Shown: in pieces, positions 1 through 10,467 of the stretch
Layout of the letters: each line of letters starts with the position of its first letter
How positions within the stretch are numbered: the stretch's first letter is position 1
NCBI GenBank assembly: GCA_964304625.1
Contig: OZ199840.1
Location: forward strand, 1,054,001-1,118,000
DNA: 64,000 bases
Direction: 5' to 3'
Source of the DNA: Kudoa neothunni
Taxonomy: Eukaryota; Cnidaria
Translations under genes and position numbers: made by a program
Notes under the pieces: generated by a model
What the model saw: the letters and a program-made list of their open reading frames with translations, nothing else
Database searches by the model: none
Told to the model about the DNA's origin: nothing

Positions 1-284
1 AACACATCAGCCGCATCAGCTTTATCACATTTGTGATGGAAATAACTTGTGTATTGTTTGATGGCTTCACTGTTCCTTCCAGACGACAAACGAATGTTTC
101 CAAGCAGGAAGAAAGCCAAACAATTCTCTTTTGGATTCTCACCTACAACAACAATACATAACAACCGATATTTTTAACGCATCGTACGAATAATCTACCT
201 AAAGCTTTCTCGTAGACAGCTATTGTACCAACTATGTCCCCTTTTGACAACCTTTGTTTCGCGAGATCGATGTACGAACACCAA
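1..284 (-). CDS. TPR-repeat protein, 3' part runs off the left edge
   Basis: Two minus-strand exons are visible: 199..284 and 1..142, split by a 56-nt GT-AG intron (143..198). They join in frame across a split Gly codon. The joined reading (about 75 residues) includes IAVYEKALGENP, then FFLLGNIRLSSG, then NSEAIKQYTSYF. This is the spacing of tetratricopeptide helices (A..L..G....AI..YEKAL..NP, then LGNI.L..GR..EAI..Y). TPRs are protein-protein interaction scaffolds, so no enzymatic role can be assigned. The gene continues beyond base 1. The 5' side is unresolved: a strong donor (GTAAGT on the minus strand, 352..357) and an ATG at 411..413 suggest one more upstream exon, but its phase does not fit cleanly. 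Which TPR family this is cannot be told from so short a piece. Confidence 0.7.
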
Positions 285-411
285 CTAATGGTTGTTACTA
301 TTGCTATAATATTAAATCATCTAATCTATTTTTCAACTCAGATCTTAATTCAACTTACACCAAACAATATAATAAAAATAAATCATTGATATTCTACAAC
401 CACTGGATAAC

Positions 412-3025
412 ATCGTAACAAATCACCGATGCAGACGTGGCAAAGGGGAAAAACCGATGGGATTATTTACGAGAATGATGGTTTTTTAGAGTTCGGCACA
501 AATCGGCTAAGCGTATATTCCTATTTTCTCACTTATTACTAAAGTAAACATCGTTAAACTTTTATCAATATATAGTTGAATTTAATTCGCTTAGGTTGAT
601 TGCGTTAATGTTGAAATTTTGTGAAATAATATAGCAGATTATTAATCCCTCGAAGCGTTAACCTTTCTAACGCGTGGTATGAAGTCTATTGGACCTGCAT
701 CATATATCGTGTATCGTATATCATATGTCATATAGTGATTAAATTTTGTACCAATTTGTTGATATAAAAATTATTTAAACCTTTTTGTTTGTTCTATAAA
801 TAATTTCTTTTTATGGTCATAAAATAATTTTCATAGTTATTCAATATTACAAGGAATAAATAATATTGACACAATTGATGCTATTAGTGATGTATCTGTT
901 TATTATTTTAATCGATAAACAATAAAAAACTTAAAAGTTTATAATTAATTTTAAAAGAATTCTGTCGGTGAAATTGTGAGAAAAGTGATGGTAAATTTTC
1001 TACGAGCTAATACGAGGAGAACTGTAATCTACTTAAGAAATCATTATTAACATGGTTCGTAATATAGAGCCAAGTGTAATTATGACTGTAATAAATACGG
1101 AACATCAATAAAGAATCGAGTTTATACATTAATTATAAATAGGGTTGATGGGACTAAAAAGGTCCACTGTGCACGCATAGATGCCATTCAGGATTGAAAG
1201 TAGACAAATTGTTATATATAATTTTAAGATTTTATGTTTCAAACTATATATTATCAATTAATTTTTTTATCGTTTTCTATATAAATTTAAGACTAATATC
1301 TACAGCAGATACGTATCCCTTATTGAAGTATAAAATTTTTATTGATCAATATTTTTTTAAATAAATCTGTTTGTTACATAATTTTTATCTCTAGCAACCA
1401 TTAAATATTCTACTTTAGCAAAATCTAGTGTTTAATCGTTCTACATAAATTAGTATTGGAAAAAATTAACCCTCTAAGTCAAGGGTTCTTAACGAGAGGT
1501 AAATTTCAAACGATAAGAGATAAATTAAGTGACATCACACTTGAATACGGTCAATATTTGCATAATTCAGTTTGTAACGCATTTAAGTATTTCTGAGAAG
1601 TTATATTATTCAATGTTATTGAACTCAATTAAGATATTCGTAGAAATGCTTAATTTGTTTTTAGAATTAAGTAATAAACAACTCATTTATAAAACTATTA
1701 CCAGTCTCCTTCTTTTATGTCTCGTTTTTATTTCAGAAATGTAGCTAAATAATAATACTTGAAATGACCACTTCCATGGTAAACAATATTAGGTTTTCCC
1801 TAATTTAAACTATTTAAAAATATTTCGGGACTATATACGACAAAAGAAATGTGGTAGAAATAATTTAATTCAGCAAAATTTAAATTTATAGACAGCTAGC
1901 TTGTTAGTAAAAATTGATGGGATAAAAATTTCCTTTACATAAGCGTACATGCCTTTTAGAGTTTACCCTTACGATAACCTCTGCCATAGCTAACCCAGTA
2001 TGAAATCTAAAAGCAGATATGTGTTTGGCTTCCAAGTTAAAGTGGTGAATTTGGATTTTTCACCAAGAGAAGGGGTTAATTTTAAAAATAATGTTCACGA
2101 AAAATGTTTAGACTACTTTGTTGAAATTTCAGTTATGCGCGCAAATTTATTTGAAGTATTCTTTTAAAAATAACTTTAAACTAATATTAGCGTTATGATT
2201 ATCAAGGGGAAAGAGTTTCGAATTTTTCCCACGTTTCATATTGAGCATAATTAGTAGTTACCTTGAATTTTCTCGCATCCTCACTCCCGAAAAAAATTAA
2301 ACTATTATATAAATTTATATTATTTTAATTTAATTTAAATGGATTAACCACTTTTATTCTGAAGAACCCCTTCTTCGTTAACAAGTCTTAATCCATTACA
2401 TTGATTAATTTATGAATAATCTAATACAGAGTGAATACATTAATCAATTAGACATATAAAATGTAATAAAGTTCAATTTAAGAAGATTAAATTCATTAAG
2501 AGTTTAAAATATTATTTTGAGATATAAAGAATATAGTTATTAGAAGAAATCATGAAGATTCAATTTAAAAAAATTTTCTAGCAATACGAGAAAAACAAGT
2601 TTTATTGTATCATAATCACCCCACTCAAGATCAAGTCTGCGAATTTTAACAAACTATAATTTTGTACTATCAGTCAATAGATTAATTACATTGTTTATAG
2701 AGAAATAATAAAAATTTTAAATTATATTAAAAATCTTAATAAAATCACAAATTAAACTGCATATTTTATTTATGTAAAAATTCCATAATAAGATATCGAT
2801 GTTTATTTGTGATTTAAAAGAAAAATGAGAGTAAACTAGTAAAAGGATGTTTAATAATTAGAATAATAAAGATATAGGTCAATTTTTCTAATAACAACTC
2901 GAATAATGTGTTAAATGAAAAATTAAAAAAAAGCACAATTCGATGCAAACCACCACTGAAAGTAATAACAACAGAATGCATTGTATAATAAGGTTCAAAA
3001 ATTCAAATGACAACTCTGTTAGATC
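412..3025. other. Gene-free AT-rich stretch
   Basis: No conserved coding segment was recognised. The longest open frame (about 1529-1744, starting from GTG) has no family resemblance. The stretch holds one R1-family repeat copy (about 1880-2080) and a short relative near 1140-1195; the rest is low-complexity AT-rich DNA. Confidence 0.6.
1880..2080 (+). repeat. R1 interspersed repeat copy
   Basis: This segment aligns by eye with 43260-43450. Shared landmarks are GGGATAAAAATT, AAGCGTACATGCCTTTTAG, an ATAGC(C)A block, CCAGTATGAAATCT and TTGGCTTCCAAGTTAA. Other relatives lie at 8115-8330, 8405-8790 and 59745-59990, with a reversed one at 33590-33730. No ORF is shared, so it is probably a non-autonomous element of unknown class. 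Confidence 0.6.
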
Positions 3026-4962
3026 TTACTCTGTTTTTGGTTTGTCTTCCTTGATGTTGATAACAACAAAGGACAAAACAATGGTCATTGCAAGCATGAG
3101 AAAGCAAGTGAAGTAGAATGGCCAGCATTTGACGATGTATCTTGGAAATTCATCATGACGTCGTGGTCTCACCACAATCTACGAAATATCGAAATCAAGT
3201 TACAAAATTTTAATTTAGAAACGAGAAAGTTTACTTGGAAAAAATGATCTAACTTGGTGTAACCAACAACATCGAATTCAGTGGTGCATTTGAAAAGGCC
3301 GATATAATCGGGAATTTTGAAACTTGCAGTATAAACTCCTTCTACAATAATCTCACTTAGAAAGTTAAGTGTATGTTTTTCAAGCATACTATTTGTGGTG
3401 TTGTAAGGCATTCTCATATGAGTAATGATACGTTCAAGTGCAAATTTGACCTTATCGTTGGCAAAAGGTTTCCATCCCAGTGGAGTTTTTTCCTCAATCT
3501 CAACCGCGTATTCCTAAAGTTTGTTTCAAAACGAATGTAAATCCAAAATAACACGATAACAACACGATAACAACACCACGATAACAACACGATAACAACA
3601 TGACAACAACATGACAACAAACAAACTCGATTCTTAACAATAAAAGTATTACAATCTGTTCCATAACGGAATATTGCTGCTTGGGTTTTTGAGTGGAGAC
3701 CAACTTGTGTGAGGGATTTAATACACGCAGCACCGATTTTTCCATAAATGTCCACAAAAGAAGCTCCTTCATAAAGCGTTTATTGGAGGACAATTGTGGA
3801 TTTCTAGTGCAATTTTATGACAGCCACAAAAAGCTAATTTCGAAATTACTTGGCTATCTTCTCGCCGGTGAACAGATCATTAAAAAATCTTCACAATATT
3901 AGAATCACAATCAACCAAGTCAATCAAAAACTTGTTGCTGGCAAATTCCATCGATGGAATAATCGACACACGATGATTGTTTCGCATTTGAACAGCGCCA
4001 ATCAACGCGATTTTCATTCCTTTGATAACAGTCGGCTACAATATTACATTCAACTGCAATCCCAACCAACATGTCGCAAGTTACATTAATGGAGTCGGTT
4101 GATGCACTATAGAGAAAATCATTTTCCGAAGCAGTCACTACATCAACAGTCCATTGGTTGTCGGAGGTGTGTTTCAACCTAATAACATAAACACAAATCA
4201 ATTCACGATACACCGAATGCGTGACAAATAAAACTACGAATAACATACGCATTTCCCTTGTAGATTAGGGGAGTGCTGAGCAAAGATCTATCAACAATAG
4301 CGGTAGCATTGATTACACTTATTGATGGGTCGAGAGCAAATGCATCTTCATTCTACAATGGGTTAGTCGATCAACAATTGAATTGAACCGGTTGGATAAT
4401 ATAATTTACATCCAAACTAATTCTATTGTTGCTATAGATAAGGCTGCCCGCGGAGTAAACATTGTAACCGAGTTGGTTGACTAGTTGTCTTATTTCCGCA
4501 GGGGTATCAGTATCGAACATCAACATTAGGTTGCCACCGATGTCAACAAATTTAACAAGATCGTCCACAACGCCATGAAACGATGCTAAATAATCATACA
4601 AAAATCCCATTTATTTTTCATACCTTTAGAGCCACCGACTGCCATCACTAAAACATTTTCGAAATGTCTGTGATTGAAAATAAACGTTGTTGGTTGTTCC
4701 GAAAATGATTTTATTGTTATCTCGTGATCCATACCTAAAATAAATTAAAAATTCTGTTAGAAAAATTGTTAAGAATAAAAAATATAATTTCCACCTCCAA
4801 TCATATTAATCATATCGGAAGTGGGATTGGAGAAGTGTTTGATCATCTGTGAGAATTAGTGTTCGTGGTCTTGAATTAGCAACATCAGTCCAACTTAAAA
4901 CCGAACACATTCAAGAGCACATAAAACGTAAGTATGTATTTATAGTTTTGTCGGTGGACCAT
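3026..4962 (-). CDS. DDOST: Oligosaccharyltransferase 48 kDa subunit (DDOST/OST48/WBP1)
   Basis: Non-catalytic subunit of the ER oligosaccharyltransferase, which transfers the lipid-linked glycan to Asn in nascent proteins. Minus-strand exons, 5' to 3': 4962-4895, 4869-4795, 4734-4624, 4585-4410, 4352-4249, 4178-4085, 4035-3932, 3888-3850 (39 nt), 3803-3653, 3513-3235, 3178-3026. Most introns are 38-70 nt; one is 139 nt, and the first would be only 25 nt. Landmarks against OST48: RTLILTDD near the N terminus; FVDIGGNLMLMF (cf. FIDGGGSVLV); GAVQMRNNHRV and SMEFASNKFFND (cf. GLQARNNARV and SLDFFSDSFFN); FKIPDYIGLFKCTTEFD (cf. FKLPDVYGVFQFKVDY). It ends with one transmembrane helix and a short basic tail (KEDKPKTE). 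Exon 1 encodes a hydrophobic signal-like start (YILTFYVLLNVF). Exon 2 is one base out of frame, so the first ~45 residues are uncertain; see findings. From exon 3 on, all phases close. A conserved host gene, head to head with COQ10. Confidence 0.92.
3541..3625. repeat. Intronic tandem repeat in DDOST
   Basis: Short imperfect tandem array of an AACACGATAAC-like unit that drifts to AACATGACAAC. It lies inside the 139-nt DDOST intron (3514-3652) and explains why this intron is longer than its neighbours. Microsatellite-type repeat; there are too few and too irregular units for a CRISPR array. Confidence 0.75.
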
Positions 4963-5321
4963 TATGAGTCAATTATGGTTTTGACACAAGGCTTAAATGT
5001 GTGATGATTCAGGAATTGTTGTGCGATCGCGTTAATTCGGGGGAGACGATAAATAAAAATTAGTGCTTCAAATCACAAACGAATATCAAAATATGTTTAA
5101 AATTTTTTTGATTTAAAAAATTTTTCAAAATATTTTCAACAATTCCTTCATAAATCCTATAAATATGAAGGGTATAAAAATGTCTGCGCACTACTCATGA
5201 CATGATTTCGTAATTCGTTGGTTGGCATTGGGAATGCCGCTATGAATTGCACTAAAACTGTAGGATTGAAATCACATTCGATTGCTTTTGCTAGATTTTA
5301 TCTTGGATTTGATGGAATGAG
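4963..5321. promoter_or_regulatory. Putative bidirectional promoter DDOST / COQ10
   Basis: Roughly 360 bp separate the DDOST start codon (minus, 4962) from the first COQ10 exon that can be recognised (plus). A CpG-containing palindrome, TGCGATCGCG (5022-5031), sits about 60 bp upstream of the DDOST start and resembles GCGC-rich motifs near other start codons here. The unplaced first COQ10 exon must also lie in or before this stretch. Promoter function is inferred from position only. Confidence 0.4.
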
Positions 5322-5990
5322 AAAAATTCCGTAAAAATCAAACACTCCATTACCTCCCAAACAAGCGTATTATCTATCAGGATAAACATTTGATCCCGTA
5401 GAATATTACTCACGATGAATTTTTATAATCGAGTATTGATATGTGTAGCTATTCGAGAAATGAATCGTTCTCAGTTGTACTCAATGCCAACAACTATAAA
5501 AATTTTGTACCATGGTGTAAACATTCGGAACTGATTTTTGACCAGGATGGAAACCCTTCAAAAGTTCTACTAAAAATAGGATTTAATCAGCTCTCTGAAA
5601 CCTACCAATCCAATCTAATTATAGATCCTCCGAATTGCTTGATTGTAGACTTTTGTTTTGGCGCCAATTTGAATTAATGAATAAATTTTATGTAGTCTGA
5701 ATGCCATGATGGAAAACTATTCAAATCAATGAAAGCCACATGGAATGTGTTCGAGGGACTCCCCAACAATAGCAACAGTTCTATTATCAAGATTATGGTA
5801 TGTTTGTAGGAATAATTTGAGTTATATTATATTATATATGTAGATTGACTTTGAATTCCAATCACATTTTAACACCAATGTAGCATATATGTGTTTGAAA
5901 GAGATATCTGGGCCAATAATGAGGTCGTTTGTAGGAGAGTGTGAGCGTAAATTTGGCAAAAGACCAGCGCTACCTCAAAAATTTGCTTAG
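5322..5990 (+). CDS. COQ10: Coenzyme Q-binding protein COQ10 (START-like), 5' end incomplete
   Basis: Mitochondrial START-fold protein that binds coenzyme Q and supports its use in respiration. Exons: about 5322-5397, 5449-5644, 5696-5797, 5844-5990 (TAG), with introns of 51, 51 and 46 nt; all junctions close in frame. Landmarks against animal COQ10: LPNKRIIYQDKHLIPYS (cf. INKRKEYSERRILGYS), NYKNFVPWCKHSE (cf. DYKHFVPWCKKSD), SECHDGKLFKSM (cf. CTDGRLFNHL), and a C-terminal IDFEFQSHF...CERKFGKRP (cf. ISFEFRSLLHS...). About 165 residues are seen, against about 240 in human; the mitochondrial presequence and start codon are missing. They must lie in an upstream exon, because the frame meets a stop at 5318-5320 just after an AG that could be an acceptor. 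An ATG at 5441 is intronic in this model. Confidence 0.88.
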
Positions 5991-6097
5991 ATGTATAAAA
6001 CATTAGAATTTTGTGTGTTTTTTATTTGAAATATTTTATAATATGTAATATTATGTATTTTGCATTTGTGTAACTTTCTAAAGTCGCCAAAAATCAT

Positions 6098-8072
6098 CCT
6101 CCGTAGTCGATCTGGGGTTGATTTAACCTTGGATTATTAGCTGGTAGATTAATTTAAAAAATTGTTAGCGAGTCAATTTCCTGATATTTTTTCGATATAT
6201 GTTGACCGGTTTTTCAGTGAAACAACACGAAATATAACAGTTAATCGTGTTAAATCTTTTCCGTATTTATTCGTAAGTTGTTTATAGTTGTTCGTAAAAT
6301 ATATACCACTGTTTAGCAAGTTACTTTTTATTTAAAATAATAAGATTGGTTCTTTCCTTGAAAAATCTCTTTATTTTAATTTGTTATAAACAAAAATCTA
6401 ATACATAACTGAAACAATGATTTTTTTTTCACAATGGTCATTATATTTTTTCTGGTTTTTCCTGATTTTTAACAAATTGAAATCTCCCTAATAAATCCAA
6501 TTAAATAACTATCTATGAGTGAGTATAGCAAATTCAGTGATGAACTAGAATTTGCTAGTCAACGTGGCTGACGACTGTGTTTTGGAATCATCATAGGATT
6601 CAAGTGCATTAATGGAGATAAGAATAATTGGAACTTCGAATACCAGCAAATCTGAAATTGTGTGGGATCCCAAAATATGTCAAACAAAAAACATTTTGAC
6701 TGAAAATATTTTGAACCTCTTTTCTGGCCCTATCACTCATTCGTATAAACGGAATCTTAATATTTTAGAATTTTTTATATTTTATTCTGAGATTATCTGT
6801 AAGAAGTAATCCATTACATTAACTTTTTGAGAATAGATCATCTGAAGAACGAATGTATAAATGTGGATTCTATTTTCTTTTTTTTTGTTTACAAGGTCAA
6901 ACTCCTGATGCAACTTGTTAGGTTGTGAAGTTCGGCCTTCTCCATTTACGTTTTAGGCACCACAGCATCATATTAAGGCGACTTAAGTTTATGCGGTAGC
7001 GTGGGATTTTGACCCATTAAACATCCTCGTTTCGGAGCAATCACCACCCCAACCATATCCTAGACTAACCCAAAATTAACATGGGAAAGTCGTTGGAAGG
7101 CGGGGGTCGGCTCTACGGGCATCCCCAACTCCCTACTGAGTCCCTACTAGGTTGTATTTTTTTCCTGTACACCGGCGCTGATGAGTTATGAGCGCCCGAG
7201 TTCTACCCTTTCGTCAGTCTCACCTCCCAGCTGCAAGCAAGGCCACGATAAATCGTAGATCATTGAAGTTACTACATACAGCCTTCCTACTTAATTTCGG
7301 ATTTTCGCATTTAGTATTTCGTATTTCTGATTAGGAAACACATGAACGCCCGGACTAGGTAGGCTTCGAACTTGCGATCTCAACCTATCACCACTAAGCC
7401 ATATTGTCCAGGCTCTTTTATGGATTCTACTGATTTGGTCGGTTATTGGGACTATCATCATTCTAATGACTATGCACAAGGATCATGATGAGCCATTATC
7501 CGATTCATTCAGTTTATCAGAAGGTTGGGAAGATATATCGAAAAAAATATAAAAATTGTTCAAATAGTTATATATTAGGATCTAATTTTAAAAAAATTCA
7601 TATAAATGTTTTTTTTCGTGAGATATGTATAGTTTTACATTTGACAACTATATTAATTAAAGAAAAATATCATATTTTCTGCGATAATTTTCGAACAGGA
7701 TATGAATTCATTAGTAGAGTATTATAGTGAATTAAATGATATTTATCAACCATTATTTTATAAAAAAATCGAGTCGATACAATTAGAACATATCTCTATT
7801 TCATTTTTGAAACAATTTTTGTAGTAAAATTATAACATAAAAACTCGGGGTCTAATTTACCCCAAAAGACCTCAGAAGGTTAAAATTCTTTCACACTATT
7901 ATTTTAATAGTTTTTCCCTAATTTTAATATTATATGCTGCTGTACATAAATTTTCATAAATTTACGTAGAATTTTAGAGAGTGCACAAAGAGTAATATTG
8001 GGGTTAATTATACTTTGGGATCAATTTGACCTCAACAATAGTTGACGGAAGGTTGACCAGGTATTAAATTTC
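6098..8072 (+). mobile_element. Decayed piggyBac-family element, copy A (split by a SINE)
   Basis: Coding remnants match the better copy at 29.8-32.0 kb. MSEYSKFSDE (6516) parallels its N terminus [10 protein letters not shown]. The segment 6640-6800, reading SKSEIVW...LFSGPITHSYKR, parallels SKSGISW...[12 protein letters not shown]. The left end near 6098 reads CCTCCGTAGTCGATCTGGGG followed by TTGATTTAACC. The right side has two palindromic blocks, one at 7847-7884 (GGGGTCTAATTTACCCC...GGTTAA) and one at 8019-8072 (TTTGGGATCAATTTGACCTC...GGAAGGTTGA). The same double-block layout occurs in the intact copy. The reading frame is heavily broken and most of the DDE core is absent. A 548-bp SINE sits inside it. 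Confidence 0.75.
6873..7420 (-). mobile_element. tRNA-derived SINE inserted in piggyBac copy A
   Basis: A GC-richer block in AT-rich DNA with all SINE hallmarks on the minus strand. There is an A box TGGCTTAGTGGTGA (complement of 7388-7401), a B box AGTTCGAAGCC (complement of about 7362-7372) at normal tRNA-promoter spacing, and an A-rich 3' tail (T-rich on the plus strand, 6873-6890). A perfect 9-bp target duplication TGGATTCTA lies on each side (6864-6872 and 7421-7429). It would be transcribed by RNA polymerase III and moved by a LINE partner, but no LINE is seen in this window. The body (about 450 bp) has no recognised coding content. Confidence 0.85.
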
Positions 8073-8114
8073 AATAAATATAAAAGTGGGTGTTTGAATA
8101 GTAACGAATAATTA

Positions 8115-8330
8115 GGAGGCTGTAGTTTTAATTATATTTAATTGTTCTTTGTAATAAAAGCGAAATTTTGGGTTAGAAATAATTAAGTAGAACAGGTTTT
8201 AACAACTTAATCCGTATAAAAAGCTTGGTTAGTTAGAGTTGATAGGATTAATATTTTTAACTGCGCATGCGGTTATTTGAAAGTAAAAATTTGAATTTAC
8301 TCTATCAATAGAAAGTGACTATTAATATGG
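8115..8330 (+). repeat. R1 repeat copy
   Basis: Begins TTTAATTATATTTAATTGTT, then AGAAATAATTAA, AACAGGTTTTAACAACTTAA, GGATTAATATTTTTAACTGC and the GCGCATGCGG motif. The same order of blocks recurs in the next copy, 8405-8790, so the two form a near-tandem pair. Confidence 0.6.
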
Positions 8331-8404
8331 AAAATAATATTAAAAAGTCATTAATTTTTATTATATTTAATGAAAGTGATTATTTGAATGATGGAAAAAT
8401 AGTA

Positions 8405-8790
8405 AGGAAGTACTAGTTTTCGATTATATTTAATTATTTTTTGCAATATGAGCCAAATTAACGACAGAAATAATCAAATCGATGACTCAAGGTTCGAACC
8501 TGGTTTTTTTTTTGCATTAAAATGCGGTGGTGTCATATCTCGATCGCGCATCTATGGTAGATTCTTTACAACCCACCTAATTCACATATTGCAAAATATA
8601 ACAGGTTTTTAAAAAATCCATCTGTATAAAACTTATAAAATAACGTTGTAGGGAATTAAATATTCAATTGCGCACGCGTACATGCAATTTAGGATTAAGT
8701 TTTATCGTGCCAATAGCCACTTCCATTTGAACATTTATCGTACCAACAGCTTCTCCCTTAATAGAATTTATATAATGCGGAGTTTATAGC
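8405..8790 (+). repeat. R1 repeat copy carrying a tRNA-like insertion
   Basis: Same block order as 8115-8330, and it extends further: TGCGCACGCGTACATGC, then CCAATAGCCACTTCC. Between the AGAAATAATCAA block and the ACAGGTTTTT block lies about 110 bp (about 8485-8595) with a Pol III B box (GGTTCGAACCT, 8491-8501). This resembles the tRNA-like segment at 18460-18560, so a short tRNA-derived element appears to be inserted. Confidence 0.55.
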
Positions 8791-9057
8791 TAGATGGATA
8801 GTTATATAATAGCCTGAATTCATAAATTTATTATGAATTAAATCATTTTAAAGGCATTTAACATTTCGTGTATTATAATATAAATTAAAGTTGAGCTTAA
8901 GTAGGTGATAAAAATTTTGATGAAAATATTATGTAATGGATAAAAATTGAATTTTCCGAGTTCATCCGATATATATTTATTTTTAATTTCATACTTTAGA
9001 AGCGTTACTATAAGTAAATCTAATGAATTCTTTCTATTCAACTATCTGTTAGCTGAG

Positions 9058-9444
9058 ATGCTTGGCGGATATTCGGATTTCATTAACGGCGATGAAGAGA
9101 TTAAACATTTGGCAAAATACGTAAATATTTCAAACATCGCCAACGCAATTGGCTAAATTAAATTTTTCAGGTGGATATGGCACTTGAAGAAGAATTTAAT
9201 AAAAGAGACGAACAAATGCCGGTAAAAAACTACAATTTTAGGGTATCGACAAAAGGTTGTGGCAGGAATGATTTACGACATTATGGTAGGAATATTATTG
9301 ATTTATATGGAGTTGTTCTTCTGGGGGGTTGACAAATTTCGCAATTAGGTGGATACCGATGTTGGTGTATACAATGTGGAATTGTGGGAACAACTTCCAT
9401 GTCATGGTGGAGGTGTCAGTGTCCAAAGAGTGAGCAAACAATAG
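9058..9444 (+). CDS. Stefin-type cystatin, copy 1 (one-base frame problem)
   Basis: Stefins are small cytosolic inhibitors of papain-family (C1) cysteine proteases. Exons 9058-9120, 9171-9285 and 9349-9444 have introns of 50 and 63 nt. Landmarks are the N-terminal MLGGYSDF (conserved Gly), KVVAG or TKVVAG (first hairpin loop QVVAG), and the C-terminal YNVELWEQLPCHGG (second loop with LP). The middle exon is 115 nt, against 114 in the neighbouring copy, so the frame shifts by one base between NYNFRVSTK and VVAG. Either there is a one-base insertion (around 9253-9257, AAAAGG) in a decaying gene or the assembly, or a 34-nt GT-AG intron (9222-9255) is removed, at the cost of one beta strand. The upstream MNFPSS... 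open frame was rejected as a start because stefins begin just before the GG. Confidence 0.75.
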
Positions 9445-9974
9445 ATTTCGTTATTAATTCAAACTATTTTTATCATTGCTCTATCGTTTTCTGTTTATTC
9501 TATTGGGATTTTTGAGAGATGACGAAATTAACAAAATTCGAATATGTTTTTATTCACATTGGTAACACTAGGTAGAATAGAGTTCGTGATCTGTAAAACT
9601 GAATTCGCATTAAATTATAGATTAAATGAATTAAATAATTATTTATTTTTCAATAGTTGTATTGCATCTGATAAATAAATAAACGCATTTGTGAAACAAT
9701 TGTCAATAATATGCGTAGTATCGGTTGTGTGATTGTACAAGCATGTTTATTTTGTGATCGATTATACAAAGGTACTACGTTTCCTGTTAAGGCAATCTAT
9801 AGAATACACAACGAAATACCGATTCATCAAACGCAAATCTATTGTGGTTGTATTAGAGCGGTTCCTGTGATAATAACCACTTAATAATTCAATCAACCAC
9901 TAAATATCACTCCTTAAAATATATTAAACCCTCAGAATTCATATCATTATCAAAGTGTTGATATATAGAATCTG

Positions 9975-10467
9975 ATGGTAAATATAAAACGGGATTAACC
10001 TTTAAATGACTACATAACTTTAGATTACTGGTGGCTACAATGATTACATTCATGGATTGGGCCAAAAACAGTATCTGGAACCCTATGTATATAAAATAGA
10101 ATCACTTAACAAATGAGAAATTGTTTATAATTTGACATAATAAATGCACAATAAAGCAACTGATTTGTAATATTTACCTTTCTAGGTTATTAAAGCTCTA
10201 TTCAATTATTTCGAAGCACAAGGTATGCCCCCTCCCACCTACATAAAAATTATTAGGCATCGTGAACAACTACTAAATGGAACCAACTACCAAATAGATG
10301 TATGCTTGTTTTCATCAAAAGACTGGTATTATTGAAATTCATAAAATATTTTGTTCTAGGTGGATTGTGAAGGTGATCTTTACATGGTGCAATTGTTCGA
10401 GGCCCTACCAATAGCTGGCAGGGGAATATCAATCGCAAGTGTGACTCCACTAATGCAATATTGTTGA
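9975..10467 (+). CDS. Stefin-type cystatin, copy 2 (intact)
   Basis: Second stefin, about 530 bp downstream of copy 1 in the same orientation. Exons: 9975-9977 (start codon alone), 10024-10086, 10186-10299, 10360-10467 (TGA). Introns are 46, 99 and 60 nt, and every phase closes to give 95 residues, the usual stefin size. Landmarks: TGGYNDYIHG (N-terminal Gly), YIKIIRHREQLLNGTNY, where the inhibitory QVVAG loop is replaced by QLLNG, and LFEALPIAGRG for the second loop. The start was chosen because the exon frame meets TAG at 10021 and an ATG followed directly by a donor lies 46 nt upstream. Exon boundaries match copy 1, so the pair arose by tandem duplication. The altered loop suggests changed protease preference, which is inference. 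Confidence 0.85.

Noticed and set aside
5398-5448. Apparent frame break in COQ10 near YNRVLIC / CYS
   Set aside because: Explained by a normal 51-nt GT-AG intron (5398-5448) joining HLIP to YSRNES, matching the family.
9222-9241. 20-nt intron in stefin copy 1
   Set aside because: It has GT-AG ends but leaves the frame still out by one, so it does not solve the conflict; a 34-nt version or an indel fits better.
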